Assembly (NCBI RefSeq): GCF_032362555.1
Contig: NC_083511.1
Span: forward strand, 8,618,001 to 8,682,000
Origin: Amyelois transitella
Lineage: Eukaryota; Arthropoda; Insecta; Lepidoptera; Pyralidae
Length of the DNA stretch: 64,000 nt
Reading direction: 5' to 3'
The notes beneath the pieces are model-generated. The model was not told the origin of the DNA. It saw nothing but the letters and a program-made list of their open reading frames with translations, and searched no databases. Positions within the stretch are counted from its first letter, which is position 1. Every line of letters starts with the position of its first letter. Position numbers and translations under genes: made by a program. Of the stretch, positions 43,636 through 54,210 are shown one piece after another.

Positions 43636-43708
43636 TGTTTCCGCCCGGGATCGAACCGGGGGCCTTCTGCGTGTTAGGCAGATGTGATAACCGCTACACC
43701 ACGGAAAC
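43636..43708 (-). tRNA. tRNA-Val-AAC: tRNA-Val (AAC), identical second copy
   Basis: All 73 bases match the copy at 41428-41500, same strand, 2.2 kb away; flanking sequence does not match. It has its own A/B boxes and poly-T stop (plus-strand A run at 43628-43633). Identity inside the gene with unrelated flanks fits purifying selection or gene conversion rather than a recent large duplication. Confidence 0.96.
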
Positions 43709-44209
43709 TTCTGATCAATGTGTTGTATTTAAGTGTTTTATTGTTCTTTCAAAAAATTTGCCGATTTTTGAAAATACTACATTATTTCAAGACAACTTCT
43801 AATATTTTAAAAGCGATAGTTTGTAAGGCTAAGTGCTGTTTGCTCTTACACGCAAAAGTACTACTTTGATTTGGATTTTTTAAATATTGGACAAACATAT
43901 TTGTAAAGAAGGTCGCCAAAGTCGCGCGTAATAGCTAGTTATCCATAAATCTTTTGTGCCTCCTTTATCAAGTTGGTAGTATCGTGGATAAGATCACACG
44001 CCGTTTGTCCCGATGTTGGTGAATGTTCAAAGAGATTCTATGTAAATCAGCCACATCGGAGATGCCAGGCGTCGGAATAATACATTGCTTATTGATTTTC
44101 AGTTGATTTAACTTCTCACGTACCTACTCCTATTGAATAGTAAACTAGTTAGGTTTTTTTTGGATACACACATGCATACAGTGTGTATATTGACTGACTA
44201 TGTATTACA

Positions 44210-44400
44210 CATATCTTCTTCCTTCTGGTGTTAGTCCCTTATCTCTCAGGAGAGGAGCCCGGGGTGCGTCGTGTGAACATGATCCAGGATTTGGTGAGTC
44301 AGGTTTATACATGAAGCGACTCCCATCCGACCTCCGTAACCTTCGGAGGGGAACCTTTTACCACGTGTTTACAGGGCCAATGCAAAGACTACTTGAGGAT
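44210..44400 (+). mobile_element. SINE-B copy
   Basis: TCTTCCTTCTGGTGTTAGTC, GGAGAGGAGCCCGGGGTGCG, GATCCAGGATTTGGTGAG, TCAGGTTTATACATGAAGCG, and CCTCCGTAACCTTCGGAGGG. One of the better-preserved copies. Confidence 0.78.
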
Positions 44401-45224
44401 CAAATATATTGACAGATTGCTAACATTTCGCCTAATATAAGATTAAATTTAAATTATCTGAAAGGGAAGAGAAGCAACTGGCACCTATATTAATTTATCA
44501 TCGCTACCAGACTAGAAAAGAAACGATACAGCAGTATTTTACAATCATGTTGCCAAATAAAAAAGGGTCAACAAATTATAATTTAAGAAAATACATCATG
44601 CTTTGTTATTTTATAACATTATGATTTTTCTTCAAAAATACTGCTATGGCACTAATCCTAATACTTAGCGCGGTGTTAGCGGCACTGTCATCCTGGGTTG
44701 GATTATGTAAAACAGTCTTCATTCTTAAGCTTAAAAATACATTTTTTATTCCATTTGTTTGGTTTATTTTGAGCATTCCTATAAAGCATGTAAGATGATC
44801 GCTAGTCAGTTATTGTTGATAGGCATCAAATAATATAATTTTGCATTTGCATAATAATATGATAGATAGAAAAACAGAGCATCTTTTTTAATCATAAACA
44901 CGTGAAATTAAAAATAAAATAATATTCTCTCTTAAATTTATTTTTAATTTTGCTTACTTCAAACATCAAAAGAATTTAATTAACTCGATCACTTAGCTAA
45001 GAAAATTGAGCTTCTGAGAAAATAAACGCTCTAGGACAAGTTTATTACTTGCTTAGACGTTTATAGGTGTATTGACTTGTTTACTCTTAATTATAATTAT
45101 GGCCGTAAAGATTCTGATTAGTTAATTAAGACTTTCATATTTTGTATGGAAGTCGTAAAATCGACTAAGCAGCTTGAATAGTACACAATAGTCTCATGGT
45201 GGGGCCTTTTCATTTAATGCGCCG

Positions 45225-45420
45225 GAAATGAAAATACCGTGAGGAAATCTACACGCAGGCAACTGGATAAATAACCATAATCCTATATGGATAAGGTCCA
45301 CCTTAAAAGGTTGCCGAGGTTACCAAATCTAGGATCAAAGTCAAAAAGACGCACCCTGGACTCCACTCCAGAGAGGTGATGAAACTGGAACTAACGCAAG
45401 GAGAAAGAGAAATGGCTTGA
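45225..45420 (-). mobile_element. SINE-B copy
   Basis: On the minus strand: TCTCCTTGCGTTAGTTCC, CCTCTCTGGAGTGGAGTCC, GGGTGCGTC. It continues past GGATTATGGTTATT and CTGCGTGTAGATTTCCTCAC into the family 3' part. Confidence 0.68.
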
Positions 45421-45900
45421 AATTTCTATGATATGTTTTAAAAATAAAAGAGGAACATATGTTAACTTTTTAAATTGCAATCCCCTGTGCACCAAATTTA
45501 TTATTACCTACCTAATATTGCAATAGTGCAGCCTTAGCTAGATTTGCTGCTACGGTAAACTCATTTCAATATCGATACGCCTCGGTACAGTTCAGAACAA
45601 ATATTTTCACTAAAACCGTGTAATCTGCTTAAGAAACAAATACCAAAATAAAACCAAAGTCAATTCAAACTTTGAGGTGTTATAAATTTAAAGTTGATTG
45701 CTTTATTTTACAAAAACAATGGAATATATCCTGGAAGAAGTCCTAAATGGGTTAAGATTGACATTGTATTTTATGTTTAATTTGAATTATTTTATGTGTT
45801 GTATCGTGCAATTAAGAGTTTACAAACAAACGACACTGTTAAAAGTACGCCGCGATTCAAATTAATCGAGACCTCCATATCGCCATTTTTTGTATTCTTG

Positions 45901-45960
45901 TGGATCAATAGATATTGATAAAATACATATGTATGTATGTTATTAATATCTATTGATTCA
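45901..45960. repeat. 21-bp inverted repeat (foldback)
   Basis: The arms at 45901-45921 and 45940-45960 pair over 19 of 21 bases (ATCAATAGATATT core) around an 18-base loop rich in TATG. Confidence 0.75.
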
Positions 45961-46050
45961 CATTACATATAATCACGTCTATAGCCCTTGCGGGATAGAC
46001 AGAGCCAACAGTCTCGAAATGACTTAAAAGCCACGTTCAGCTGCTTTCAT
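45961..46050 (-). mobile_element. SINE-A 3' fragment
   Basis: ATATAATCACGTCTATAGCC, GGATAGACAGAGCCAACAGT, CCACGTTCAGCTGC; only the 3' third remains. It abuts the foldback at 45901-45960. Confidence 0.8.
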
Positions 46051-46964
46051 AAAACCTCCGCAGATTGCTATTTCTTGTAGACGTTAGATCTAATAGATAT
46101 TTAGAGCCACTCTTATTATGGCCCACATTGAATCTTTACCATATAATCTATTCTCATTCTCTTCACACGTACAAAACAGAGTAGTCTATCCGCTCCGATC
46201 TCACCGATCAAAATTTAGAAAGAAGTTGTCTTCGCATTACGCTTTGTAACTGTACAACGAATACGTGATGTCGAGGCCCAAAACAAATTGTTCCATTTCG
46301 CTAAAGAACAGACTATATGTAGATAAGTAAGTATATTACTTGAACACGTAGGTACCAGGTGCGAAATGTTCGGGTCTCAAATACAATGGAAAGAGACAAC
46401 ATGTTTTCTTCATTCGACTCGCTTTTGTGATAGTGACCTACCTTTTTTTATGAAGATCAACGTACCTTTGAAACAAATTAAATGGAGTAAGCGTCCCGTT
46501 ACACATATGCGTAATTTCTTTTTCCTCGTATCTTTTATCGGTAATGCATAACCAATTATCCTATATTTTCTTAAAAATAGATATTTTATTTTTTAATTAA
46601 ACTAATATTAAGTGTCCATTGGTATATTAAGTTTTTTCTACATGATATTTAAACTAAAGTATACGAACGTCCCCCCGCAAAATAATAGACTTTTCATTAC
46701 CACAATAATGGCTACCTTAATAATTTTAACCCTTCGCACGCTACATTTAATACGGTTCCACACAATAAATATTTCAAAATGAACAGTTAGTTTCCTCAAC
46801 AAAAGCTGGTTTTGAAGGTGGAGCCAACTTATAAAGGCTCAGAAGCATTAACACGAGTCTTTTCATAACTGAGATATTGTTAACTATATTTATTTAGAAG
46901 CAACGGAATAATTCAATTAATATTGGCTGCTTATCTTTCCATAGATATTGTACAAGTGAATTTA

Positions 46965-47022
46965 AAGGTTAAGGCTTATAAACTTGGGATTATTCTTTTC
47001 CGGATGTGCCAGCAACCTGTTA
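46965..47022 (+). mobile_element. SINE-A fragment
   Basis: AAGGCTTATAAACTTGGGAT, then CCAGCAACCTGTTAC. A 58-base middle scrap directly before a Repeat-D copy. Confidence 0.6.
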
Positions 47023-47026
47023 CTAA

Positions 47027-47232
47027 TCCTACTAATATTATAAATGCGAAAGTTTGTTAGTATGTCAGTATTGATGTAAGTTACTCTTTCACGCAAAAAG
47101 AACCGATTACGATGAAATTTGGTATGTAGGTAGCTGAAGACCCAGAATAACATATAGGCTAGTTTTAATCCCGGAGTTCCCGCGGGATTGATAGGGTTTC
47201 CATGCGGACGAAGTCGCGGGCGGCTTCTAGTA
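47027..47232 (+). mobile_element. Repeat-D, best-preserved copy
   Basis: Starts CCTACTAATATTATAAATGC, and contains CTCTTTCACGCAAAAAGAAC, CGATTACGATGAAATTTGG, ACATAGGCTAG-like text and ends GGACGAAGTCGCGGGCGGC, TTCTAGTA. This is the common moth repeat that I associate with RTE-derived short elements. Confidence 0.8.
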
Positions 47233-47814
47233 TATTATAAGTATGTTACTGTCGAATCTTTATGACATTATTAAGCTATCCAGCTCAAAATGGCCTACGA
47301 GTCTTATTACAATCGGCTTGTCTACTTCGTAAATTAATATAATGAATGCATGTCTTAAAGATTTATTTGTGGATATTTTTCTTCAGTATGACGTTAAAAA
47401 ACTAAGTTTCTTGTACCATCTTTAATTAGTTTTCATGCCCGAGTTTACATTACAATATCAATTTAAAACCACAAATTCCAAACAAACATGCCTTGCGTAG
47501 CATGAAGCTATTTAATTTAATCGTAAATATATTCGTATGGTTTCACAATACAGATAATTACTGTAACATCTGCTCTTTATTGCAATACAATAGAAATTAA
47601 TTGTCATTATCTCCATACAATTATAACCCGTTAACTGTCAAACAATGGTAATGATCCTTTTAAACACTGTGTATTAAGTTTCTAATTTAAATTTTAATGA
47701 GACTTTGCTAGGGTTTAGGTTCAGATTTCAACTTTCTAACTCTTTCTTACCTGCTACTGACACTAAAACATAGTCAGAATGATAAATTTTAGCTTATATG
47801 AAATGTCGTCACCA

Positions 47815-48020
47815 TATGGTTCCCGGCACCAATAGAAAAAAGAATAGGACCGCTCCATCTCGTGCCCATGGATGCCGTAAAAGGCGACTAAGGTATATGA
47901 TTCTTATTTTAGGCGATGGAATCTCAATTCCATCTTGGACCGCTTCAGTTGAACGAGGTCTTTCAGTGTTTCGGCTCTGTCGATCCTGTGAGGGAAAACC
48001 TGACACGAGTATAAGTATGT
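47815..48020 (+). mobile_element. SINE-A, internally deleted
   Basis: Head ATGGTTCCCGGCACCAATAG is near-consensus, but the GGGCTAGCAACCTGTCAC segment is deleted and the 3' end is diverged (GATCCTGTGAGGGAAAACC). Confidence 0.82.
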
Positions 48021-48282
48021 AAAATATCATAAGCATTTGAAATATAACGAATACTTATTCAGAGTCAAATTCAATCATACGTAATATTTCATAATATGAG
48101 CCTCTTGGGGGCGGCTGAAAATATATAACCTTTTTATTCCGCCCCGGGTAACACGACCCACTCAATAATTTGTGTGAATGCCCAGGGATATCAAATTAAG
48201 CGGCTACGTATAGTGTTGCTTTTTAAAATACATGGACGCCACAGTGCAATTGACCTGTAAGTTATTTAACTGGTGAATGTTA

Positions 48283-48370
48283 TAAATGCGAAAATGTGTT
48301 TGTCTGTCTGCTACTCTCTCGTGGAACCGCCCGATCTCTCTGCTATACCGCTGGAATTTAATGCATAATC
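48283..48370 (+). mobile_element. Repeat-D fragment
   Basis: ATGTTATAAATGCGAAAATG, TGTTTGTCTGTCTGC and CTCTCTCGTGGAACCGC match the family start only. Confidence 0.55.
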
Positions 48371-48949
48371 CTTATTTATAGACCCAAAGTCAAGTCTACT
48401 TTTTCTTTGTCACACCCAACAATCGGTATAAATAATAATTGGTAGTAGTGGTAAAAAGTCACAGGATTGGATTTATGTCGTGTTAAAAGAATTAAAAATT
48501 TTAAGAACACAATAATATAATCAACCAAAAATGAAGCGTTAGGTGAAATACTTTTACATATACACTTTATTACTGCCATCAAACAATCTAGGCGACAATA
48601 TATGTATTCACAGTGGTCACATCCTAAGATATCATTTTAGTATTTAATGGTCACACATAATAACAAAGGATCGTTTATCATTTCTTTCGTAATTCGTATC
48701 TTTATTACTAAGGTGTCATTCATATAAAAGAAATTTATTCGGGCAGCTATTATTTTCGCCAAAGACACACCTTTGGGTGTAGGTGCGGTGTCATCTAATA
48801 TGGCTTAAATGGGCTATCCATCCGTCGACTATTGGATTTCAAAGACACAAAAACTGTTTGCTTGTCCACTACGATGTAATTTGTTGAGGCAGCTCCTTTT
48901 GATTTTACATAGAAAATTGGAAAGTTATTGTATACTTACTACTAGCGAC

Positions 48950-49160
48950 TATAATGTATAAGAGACGAATTGCATAGATTGAATTAGCCTTAAAGTTCGA
49001 TAAATATTTATATATATCCAAGGCATGCAAGACTTAGGCCAATTACAAAAAGTTCGTTTCTTTTAATCCTTGCCGGGATTCAAACCTGGGATCTCTTGTA
49101 TCAAAGTCAAGTTAAAGTCAAATTTTCATACTACCGCTGCGCACTAGAGCTGGCGAAATT
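48950..49160 (-). mobile_element. SINE-C (tRNA-derived)
   Basis: The tRNA-like head reads GCGCAGCGGTAGTATG and CCCAGGTTTGAATCCCGGC on the minus strand. It carries an insert or duplication around AAGTCAAGTTAAAGTC and continues with the family body up to a TCGTCTCTTATACATT end. Confidence 0.72.
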
Positions 49161-49664
49161 CTATGGCTACAATATAAGCAAGGTCCCATAGATAACAATT
49201 AGACTAAGACAGGCAGTTGACAGTCACAAGGGCACGCCTAAGCCACCGTTGCTCCACTTTGAATGTGACAATAGGTTTTATTCGCGGGAAAATCTCTAGC
49301 CACACGCGACAGAAGCCATACTCTATCCAGTTATGTTGTGGGTCGAGGTCGGACGAATATAGCCTTATATTTTCATATGAATAAATAAATAGGCGATGGG
49401 CTGTTTTAGATTTTTGTTCAAAATCTCTGTTATTAGTGACGTGTTCGAAGATTTTTTAAATACAGAAGCCAGGTGACTTCCTTGTTAAAGTAACATACAC
49501 ATATATTATTATGAATAGTCACATCGTCAATCAAAATCAGATCAGAATAGATGTCATTAAAACCGTCTAAGGAAACAGGCGCACATTCATCACCAACATC
49601 AACTGCAAAAAAGTAGTGTGCTTTTCTATCAATGCAGATTTTAAAAGTCAATCAAAGGAAAAGG

Positions 49665-49812
49665 CTTTCTACTTGGGTTTCTTCTTCACTTTGTCACTCC
49701 TTGAATCTCAATCCTGTCATTAAGTCATACAGCTGCTGCTGAACATGGCTTTTTTGACACTTTTGGCTCTATCTACCAAGTAAGGTATTAAGACGTGATT
49801 GTATATACATAT
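49665..49812 (+). mobile_element. SINE-A 3' half
   Basis: TACTTGGGTTTCTTCTTCAC, CTTGAATCTCAATCCTGTCA, TTAAGTCATACAGCTG, and GGCTCTATCTACC; ends ACGTGATTGTATATACATAT. Confidence 0.78.
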
Positions 49813-50564
49813 GTGTAAATGCATTTTGTTATCAACATCAGTCGACTCAGTCGAAATTCACCGCAGATTTTGTATATACTAATAAAATTTTAGGAAACTA
49901 TCCGTTGTCTATATCTTTGTGTATCAAGATTATATACATACGAGTTAATAGGAGAACATAGATGTCATATCGGTTGGATACATATCCCAGTACAAAAACT
50001 TAAATGGGAAATTATAACTGTAATAGAAAAAATTGAAAATATACTCTCCTCACTACCTAATTTCGATGACACTATTCAATCAGTTTTATTAGAAGTCTTA
50101 AAAATATCTATAATTATTTCCATTCACTGTCACCAGAAATCTTCCACTTACATTTTGCTATGCAAATTCCTTAGATAAACATTTTTCCCAGCTCCAATAA
50201 GAATGATTAATTCCCGCTGGGTTTCGGTGCGATTACGCCCAGATAAGGTTCGCTTTTTTATTAGGTAATTCCCCTTTTCGGTAATTTATATTTTTCGCTG
50301 TAAATTAGGTTAATTACGAGACGGGTTAAATGATAAATGTCACTCTTTAGAATTTACGCTGCATGAAAGAAATTTGTGACCTTCAATGTTAGAGAAGGCA
50401 GGAAAATGCGTAATTATACCATAGACTATTTAATTTTAATCAAGCTTATTAATCAATTACAGGAGTTTGTTAGAGACTTAAAGACTGATTCAGGGTCTCA
50501 TAATTGAATAGTCAAATGTGAATTATTTAGTTTCTACAAACGATTTCTTCTATTCAAAAACGTT

Positions 50565-50800
50565 CTTCTTCCTCCTGGTGTTAGTCCCGGTTACATCCTC
50601 ACCTTTCTGGGGGAGAACCTGGCCTTTACAACCTGATCCTGTATTAGGTGAACCTAGTTTTTACATGAAACGAATCCCGTCTGATCTCCGCAACCTTTGC
50701 ACAGGAACCTAACTCATATTGGAACATGATAACACATTCAGTTACACGAATATGCAGGTTCTCTCACCGTAAAAGCATCGGCTAGCACTCAAACTAGTGT
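50565..50800 (+). mobile_element. SINE-B, near full length
   Basis: TCTTCCTCCTGGTGTTAGTC, CCGGTTACATCCTCACC, GGTGAACC, TTTTTACATGAAACGAATC, CCGTCTGATCTCCGCAACC, then ACACGAATATGCAGGTT, CTCTCACCGTAAAAGCATCG. The most complete SINE-B in the window. Confidence 0.8.
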
Positions 50801-51429
50801 GCACAACTTAAAAAAGAGTCATTGGCTGATATACATCATTTATCGTTAAAAAAATTCCGTGCTACAATTTTAAGTTGCTTGAATGACTAATATTTATGTA
50901 TTGTACTCTTATTTTATGTACTTATAGGTTAATATTGCTGCCTTATTATTTAAGTTCTTTGCCGTTCAAAACATTGAAGTTGTTACTATTTGCACCACAG
51001 TAAACTTTATGCTAACAAAAAGGTAGATAGATACTTACTTAAATTTATCAGTAATAATTAAAATTAAACACGGATTGTTCCCCATGGCATGCTGGGTTTG
51101 CCTGTAACTGGTCGAGCAATTAGAACGAACCTTATTGTATGTATAATCTCTGTATTTATTGTTGTATCGACTGTTGGTGAACTGAATAAATAAATAAATA
51201 GTCGACATTATTTTTTTTTTAGCCGAGCACCCTAACCGTTCAACCACCAACTCTCTATATTTTTTCACAAACCTTGATATACATAAATTTGACTTTTATA
51301 AACATAACTATTAATTAACAATACTTGATTTTTATAAACATTATATTAAGTTTTATCTTCACTCTTTTACTCTGCTTTTAACTTCGAGGAAGGTTACTTT
51401 TATACAGCAAAAAAGTGACGGACAAATTA

Positions 51430-51575
51430 TCGATTACGGAGCTCAGATGGGAGTCAGTTCGTATAAACTTCCACACCTGACTCAGTATCGTGATAATAGG
51501 CCGATGGCTGGGCTCTTCTCCAGGGAGGTCAGGCCGCTACCGGGACAAGCACAAGTACGATTATTGTTTTCCTCA
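51430..51575 (-). mobile_element. SINE-B fragment
   Basis: On the minus strand: TTGTCCCGGTAGCGGCCTGA, CCTCCCTGGAGAAGAGCCC, and ACTGAGTCAGGTGTGGAAGT. Confidence 0.6.
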
Positions 51576-51589
51576 TAGAGGATATATAG

Positions 51590-51849
51590 GGTGCCGTGTG
51601 GTTCCCGGCACCAATCCAAAAAAAGAATAGGACCACTCCATCTCTTTCTTATGGATGTCGTAAAAAGTGACTAAGGGATAGGCTTACAAACTTGGGATTC
51701 TTTTTTAGGCGATGGGCTAGTAACCTGTCACTATTTGAATCTCAATTCTTTCATTAAGCCAAATGGCTGAACGTGGCCATTCAGTCTTTTCAAGACTGTT
51801 GGCTCTGTCTACCTCGCAAGGGATATAGACGTGAACATATGTATGTATA
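51590..51849 (+). mobile_element. SINE-A, full length
   Basis: GGTGCCGTGTGGTTCCCGGC head, near-consensus body, and GGGATATAGACGTGAACATA, then TGTATGTATATAG. A 7-bp TATATAG repeat flanks it, though it overlaps the tail. It is among the best copies in the window. Confidence 0.9.
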
Positions 51850-51919
51850 TAGTATACGATAGTCAAAGAAAACGCTTATGACACACGTAACATTACAAAG
51901 ACTTTCCAGGCATTTAATT

Positions 51920-51985
51920 ATTCAGTCTTTTTCAGACTTGAGTAAGTCTACCCTGTCACAGATAAAAACGTAATTATATGTATAT
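51920..51985 (+). mobile_element. SINE-A 3' scrap
   Basis: TTCAGTCTTTTTCAGACTTG, AGTCTACCCTGTCACAG, ACGTAATTATATGTATATA. Confidence 0.65.
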
Positions 51986-52304
51986 ATCTAATATGGTAAT
52001 TTGTGCGATTGCATGTTTTCCTACGAGACTGCTGAAATAATTTTGGAATCAAAACAAGTCCGTATATCTAATTTGTATGTGTCCCATAGTTCCAAAGCGT
52101 TAGATGTTTACAAAGTTATAAATATACTAAGAGTTAAAGTGCTTGGTAACGACGAAATTGGAGTAGTTTATTTTGCTAGTCCTTTCAAAACATTACATGT
52201 CAGTTTATATAAGACTATGAAGCAACGGTACTCGTATGCATTTATGTTTTTAATGAACAATTTGTTGTGGTCCAATGTTTTTGTTACTTCAGAGTATCAC
52301 AGTT

Positions 52305-52375
52305 CGATGGTTGCCGGCACTTAATATAGGACCACTCCATTTATTTTGCATGGATGTCGTAAAGGCGACTAAGTA
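52305..52375 (+). mobile_element. SINE-A 5' fragment
   Basis: GATGGTTGCCGGCACTTAAT, ATAGGACCACTCCATTTATT, GGATGTCGTAAAGGCGACTA. It supplies the C-terminus and stop of an otherwise unidentified frame starting near 51992. Confidence 0.72.
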
Positions 52376-52384
52376 AACACATTG

Positions 52385-52510
52385 ACATAGGCCAGCTTTT
52401 ACTATGATCGCATATAAGTTGCTTCGCGAAAAATTCAGCATGGTCATAATGCGCACCCCAGGCTCCTCTCTAGAAAAATAACTATGTAACCGAGGAGAAA
52501 GAACAAGTAT
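52385..52510 (-). mobile_element. SINE-B fragment
   Basis: On the minus strand: TTCTTTCTCCTCGGTTACAT, CTAGAGAGGAGCCTGGGG, TGCGCATTATGACCATGC. Directly follows the SINE-A scrap. Confidence 0.62.
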
Positions 52511-52658
52511 AATAATTTAAAAAAAATCTACTTATAATCGTTTATGGACACTGTCTTCCCGAATATTCTAAATGACATGATATTATTGGAAATATCAATG
52601 ATACTAAAAACAAATTAACATATTCATCGAGTACATAGAATAAATTTTCTTCTTCTTT

Positions 52659-52829
52659 TTAGCCTTTGTCAATCAAATATTTGATGTAGGACTCCATCAA
52701 CTCCCTTCCCTGTGATCTACTGTGGGCATTATAATACAAATGCACCCTGCGTTTGTGGTCCGCCATCTTCCTGACGTCATCCTTCCATTTAATTTGTGGC
52801 CTTCCTCTTGGTCTCTTTTGATCCCATGG
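52659..52829 (-). pseudogene. LINE polyprotein C-terminal end
   Basis: On the minus strand the frame encodes WDQKRPRGRPQIKWKDDVRK, then SRSQGRELMESYIKYLIDKG and a stop at 52661-52659, followed by an AAGAAGAAGAAAA tail. The RPRGRPQ.RW.DD motif marks the C-terminal end of an RTE-like reverse-transcriptase polyprotein, distinct from LINE-B. The frame is clean but only 56 codons remain. Confidence 0.75.
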
Positions 52830-54086
52830 TCATAATAGGAACTCCAATCGAAAACGAAAATCCAATAAATGAAAGGTACTAGACAGATAATTTTGTAGCG
52901 AAACAACGTCTATTGATTTGTAGCTCGTGGGCCTATTCCAGCCCCCGACAAAATGAAATATCGACGTGGAGCGATGTCATCGCATATTTCATAAGGCTCA
53001 TTACTGCCTCGTGTTAAGCATTAAGGATTATTTATATTCCTATTGAAAACCATGTACTTATATATATAGTGGCAGGATTAAGATATTATCTATATTTTCT
53101 ACATAATAATGAAAGAGTGATAATTTTGTAATAACCTTCAATTATTAAAGAATGTTAATAATACGTTACGTGATAGTTTTAAAGTAATCAGTAAATTTGC
53201 CATGTCGACTTGTTATAACTATAAAATAATTATTGACATCCACAGACCAAGGATTTCAAAGTAAGTAATAATAAAAATTAAGTTCAAATATTTCATTTAC
53301 AAATTCAAAAACTTTCAGGTTAAAATACTTTGCAAACTTCCGTCTGATGGAGAAGACTTAAAGGAACTTTTCATTTTATAGCGTTTTGCATATCTTATCG
53401 GATTATCGTATTAACTTTACCAAAACCAACCTTAGTAGGTACATCTTTAAATTTATGACCGTTTTCGCCAACTCTTTGAAAGGAGGAAATTGATATTATG
53501 TAACTAAGTATAACGCATATAACACACGCGAGATTAAGTATAACGCATACTGTAAGGGTCATAGGAAGCCCAAATATTCCATGTAAATTCATTGAGGATT
53601 GTAAGAAAATAGAAAACGATTTGCCAAAATTTATGAAGTTTATAAGAATTTACCAAAATTTATAAGAACTTTTAAAAACCAACAGAAAATAACATAGAAC
53701 TAACTCGATGCTCAAGTAACAGAGTAGAAATATGTTTAAAAGCTACCCATACATCTATGTGAAACAAACATCAGCGACCAAAGACCTGACCGTAAAATTA
53801 AAGCCGTAAAGCGTAAAAACTACTGGTCGTGTTCGATCAAAACAAATGGTGTAGGGAGCCAATAAAACGACCGAACGTTCCAAACAAATATATTGAAAAA
53901 GTTGGCTGAGGGGGAAATCGTATCACGTGTTTGGTAGCTAAGGTAGGTTTTGAACCAGATATCAGAAATAAACAAAACCATTAATGAAAATATATAAAAC
54001 TTTTGGGTCACTGACTGACCGAGTTCAGATTTCCTAGTGACTGACTAATAACAATTTACTGGGCATAGTTAGCTGAAATTTGGCAT
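52830..54086. other. Non-coding stretch
   Basis: AT-rich DNA with small local duplications (TAAGTATAACGCATA twice near 53500-53550; CCAAAATTTAT-type repeat near 53620-53660). No gene seen. Confidence 0.45.
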
Positions 54087-54210
54087 GTAGGTAATTTTTT
54101 GTCATGTCAGCATTTGCAGTTCCAAATTTAAATTCTTAAATATTGAGCCTACTGACATTATTAATACCTTTAAAGAACTTAATCTGAAAAAGTCTGAGGA
54201 TTATTGGGGT

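Larger units (their letters stand above)
43709..48282. other. Non-coding, repeat-containing stretch
   Basis: Carries SINE-B (44210, 45225), SINE-A (45961, 46965, 47815) and Repeat-D (47027) copies and a small foldback at 45901. No exon was recognised between them. Confidence 0.45.
49161..51429. other. Mostly non-coding stretch
   Basis: Holds SINE-A (49665) and SINE-B (50565) copies. No coding frame convinced me. Confidence 0.4.

Noticed and set aside
52697..52906. A 69-codon minus-strand frame
   Set aside because: Out-of-frame shadow; the LINE-like protein reads in another minus frame at 52829-52659.
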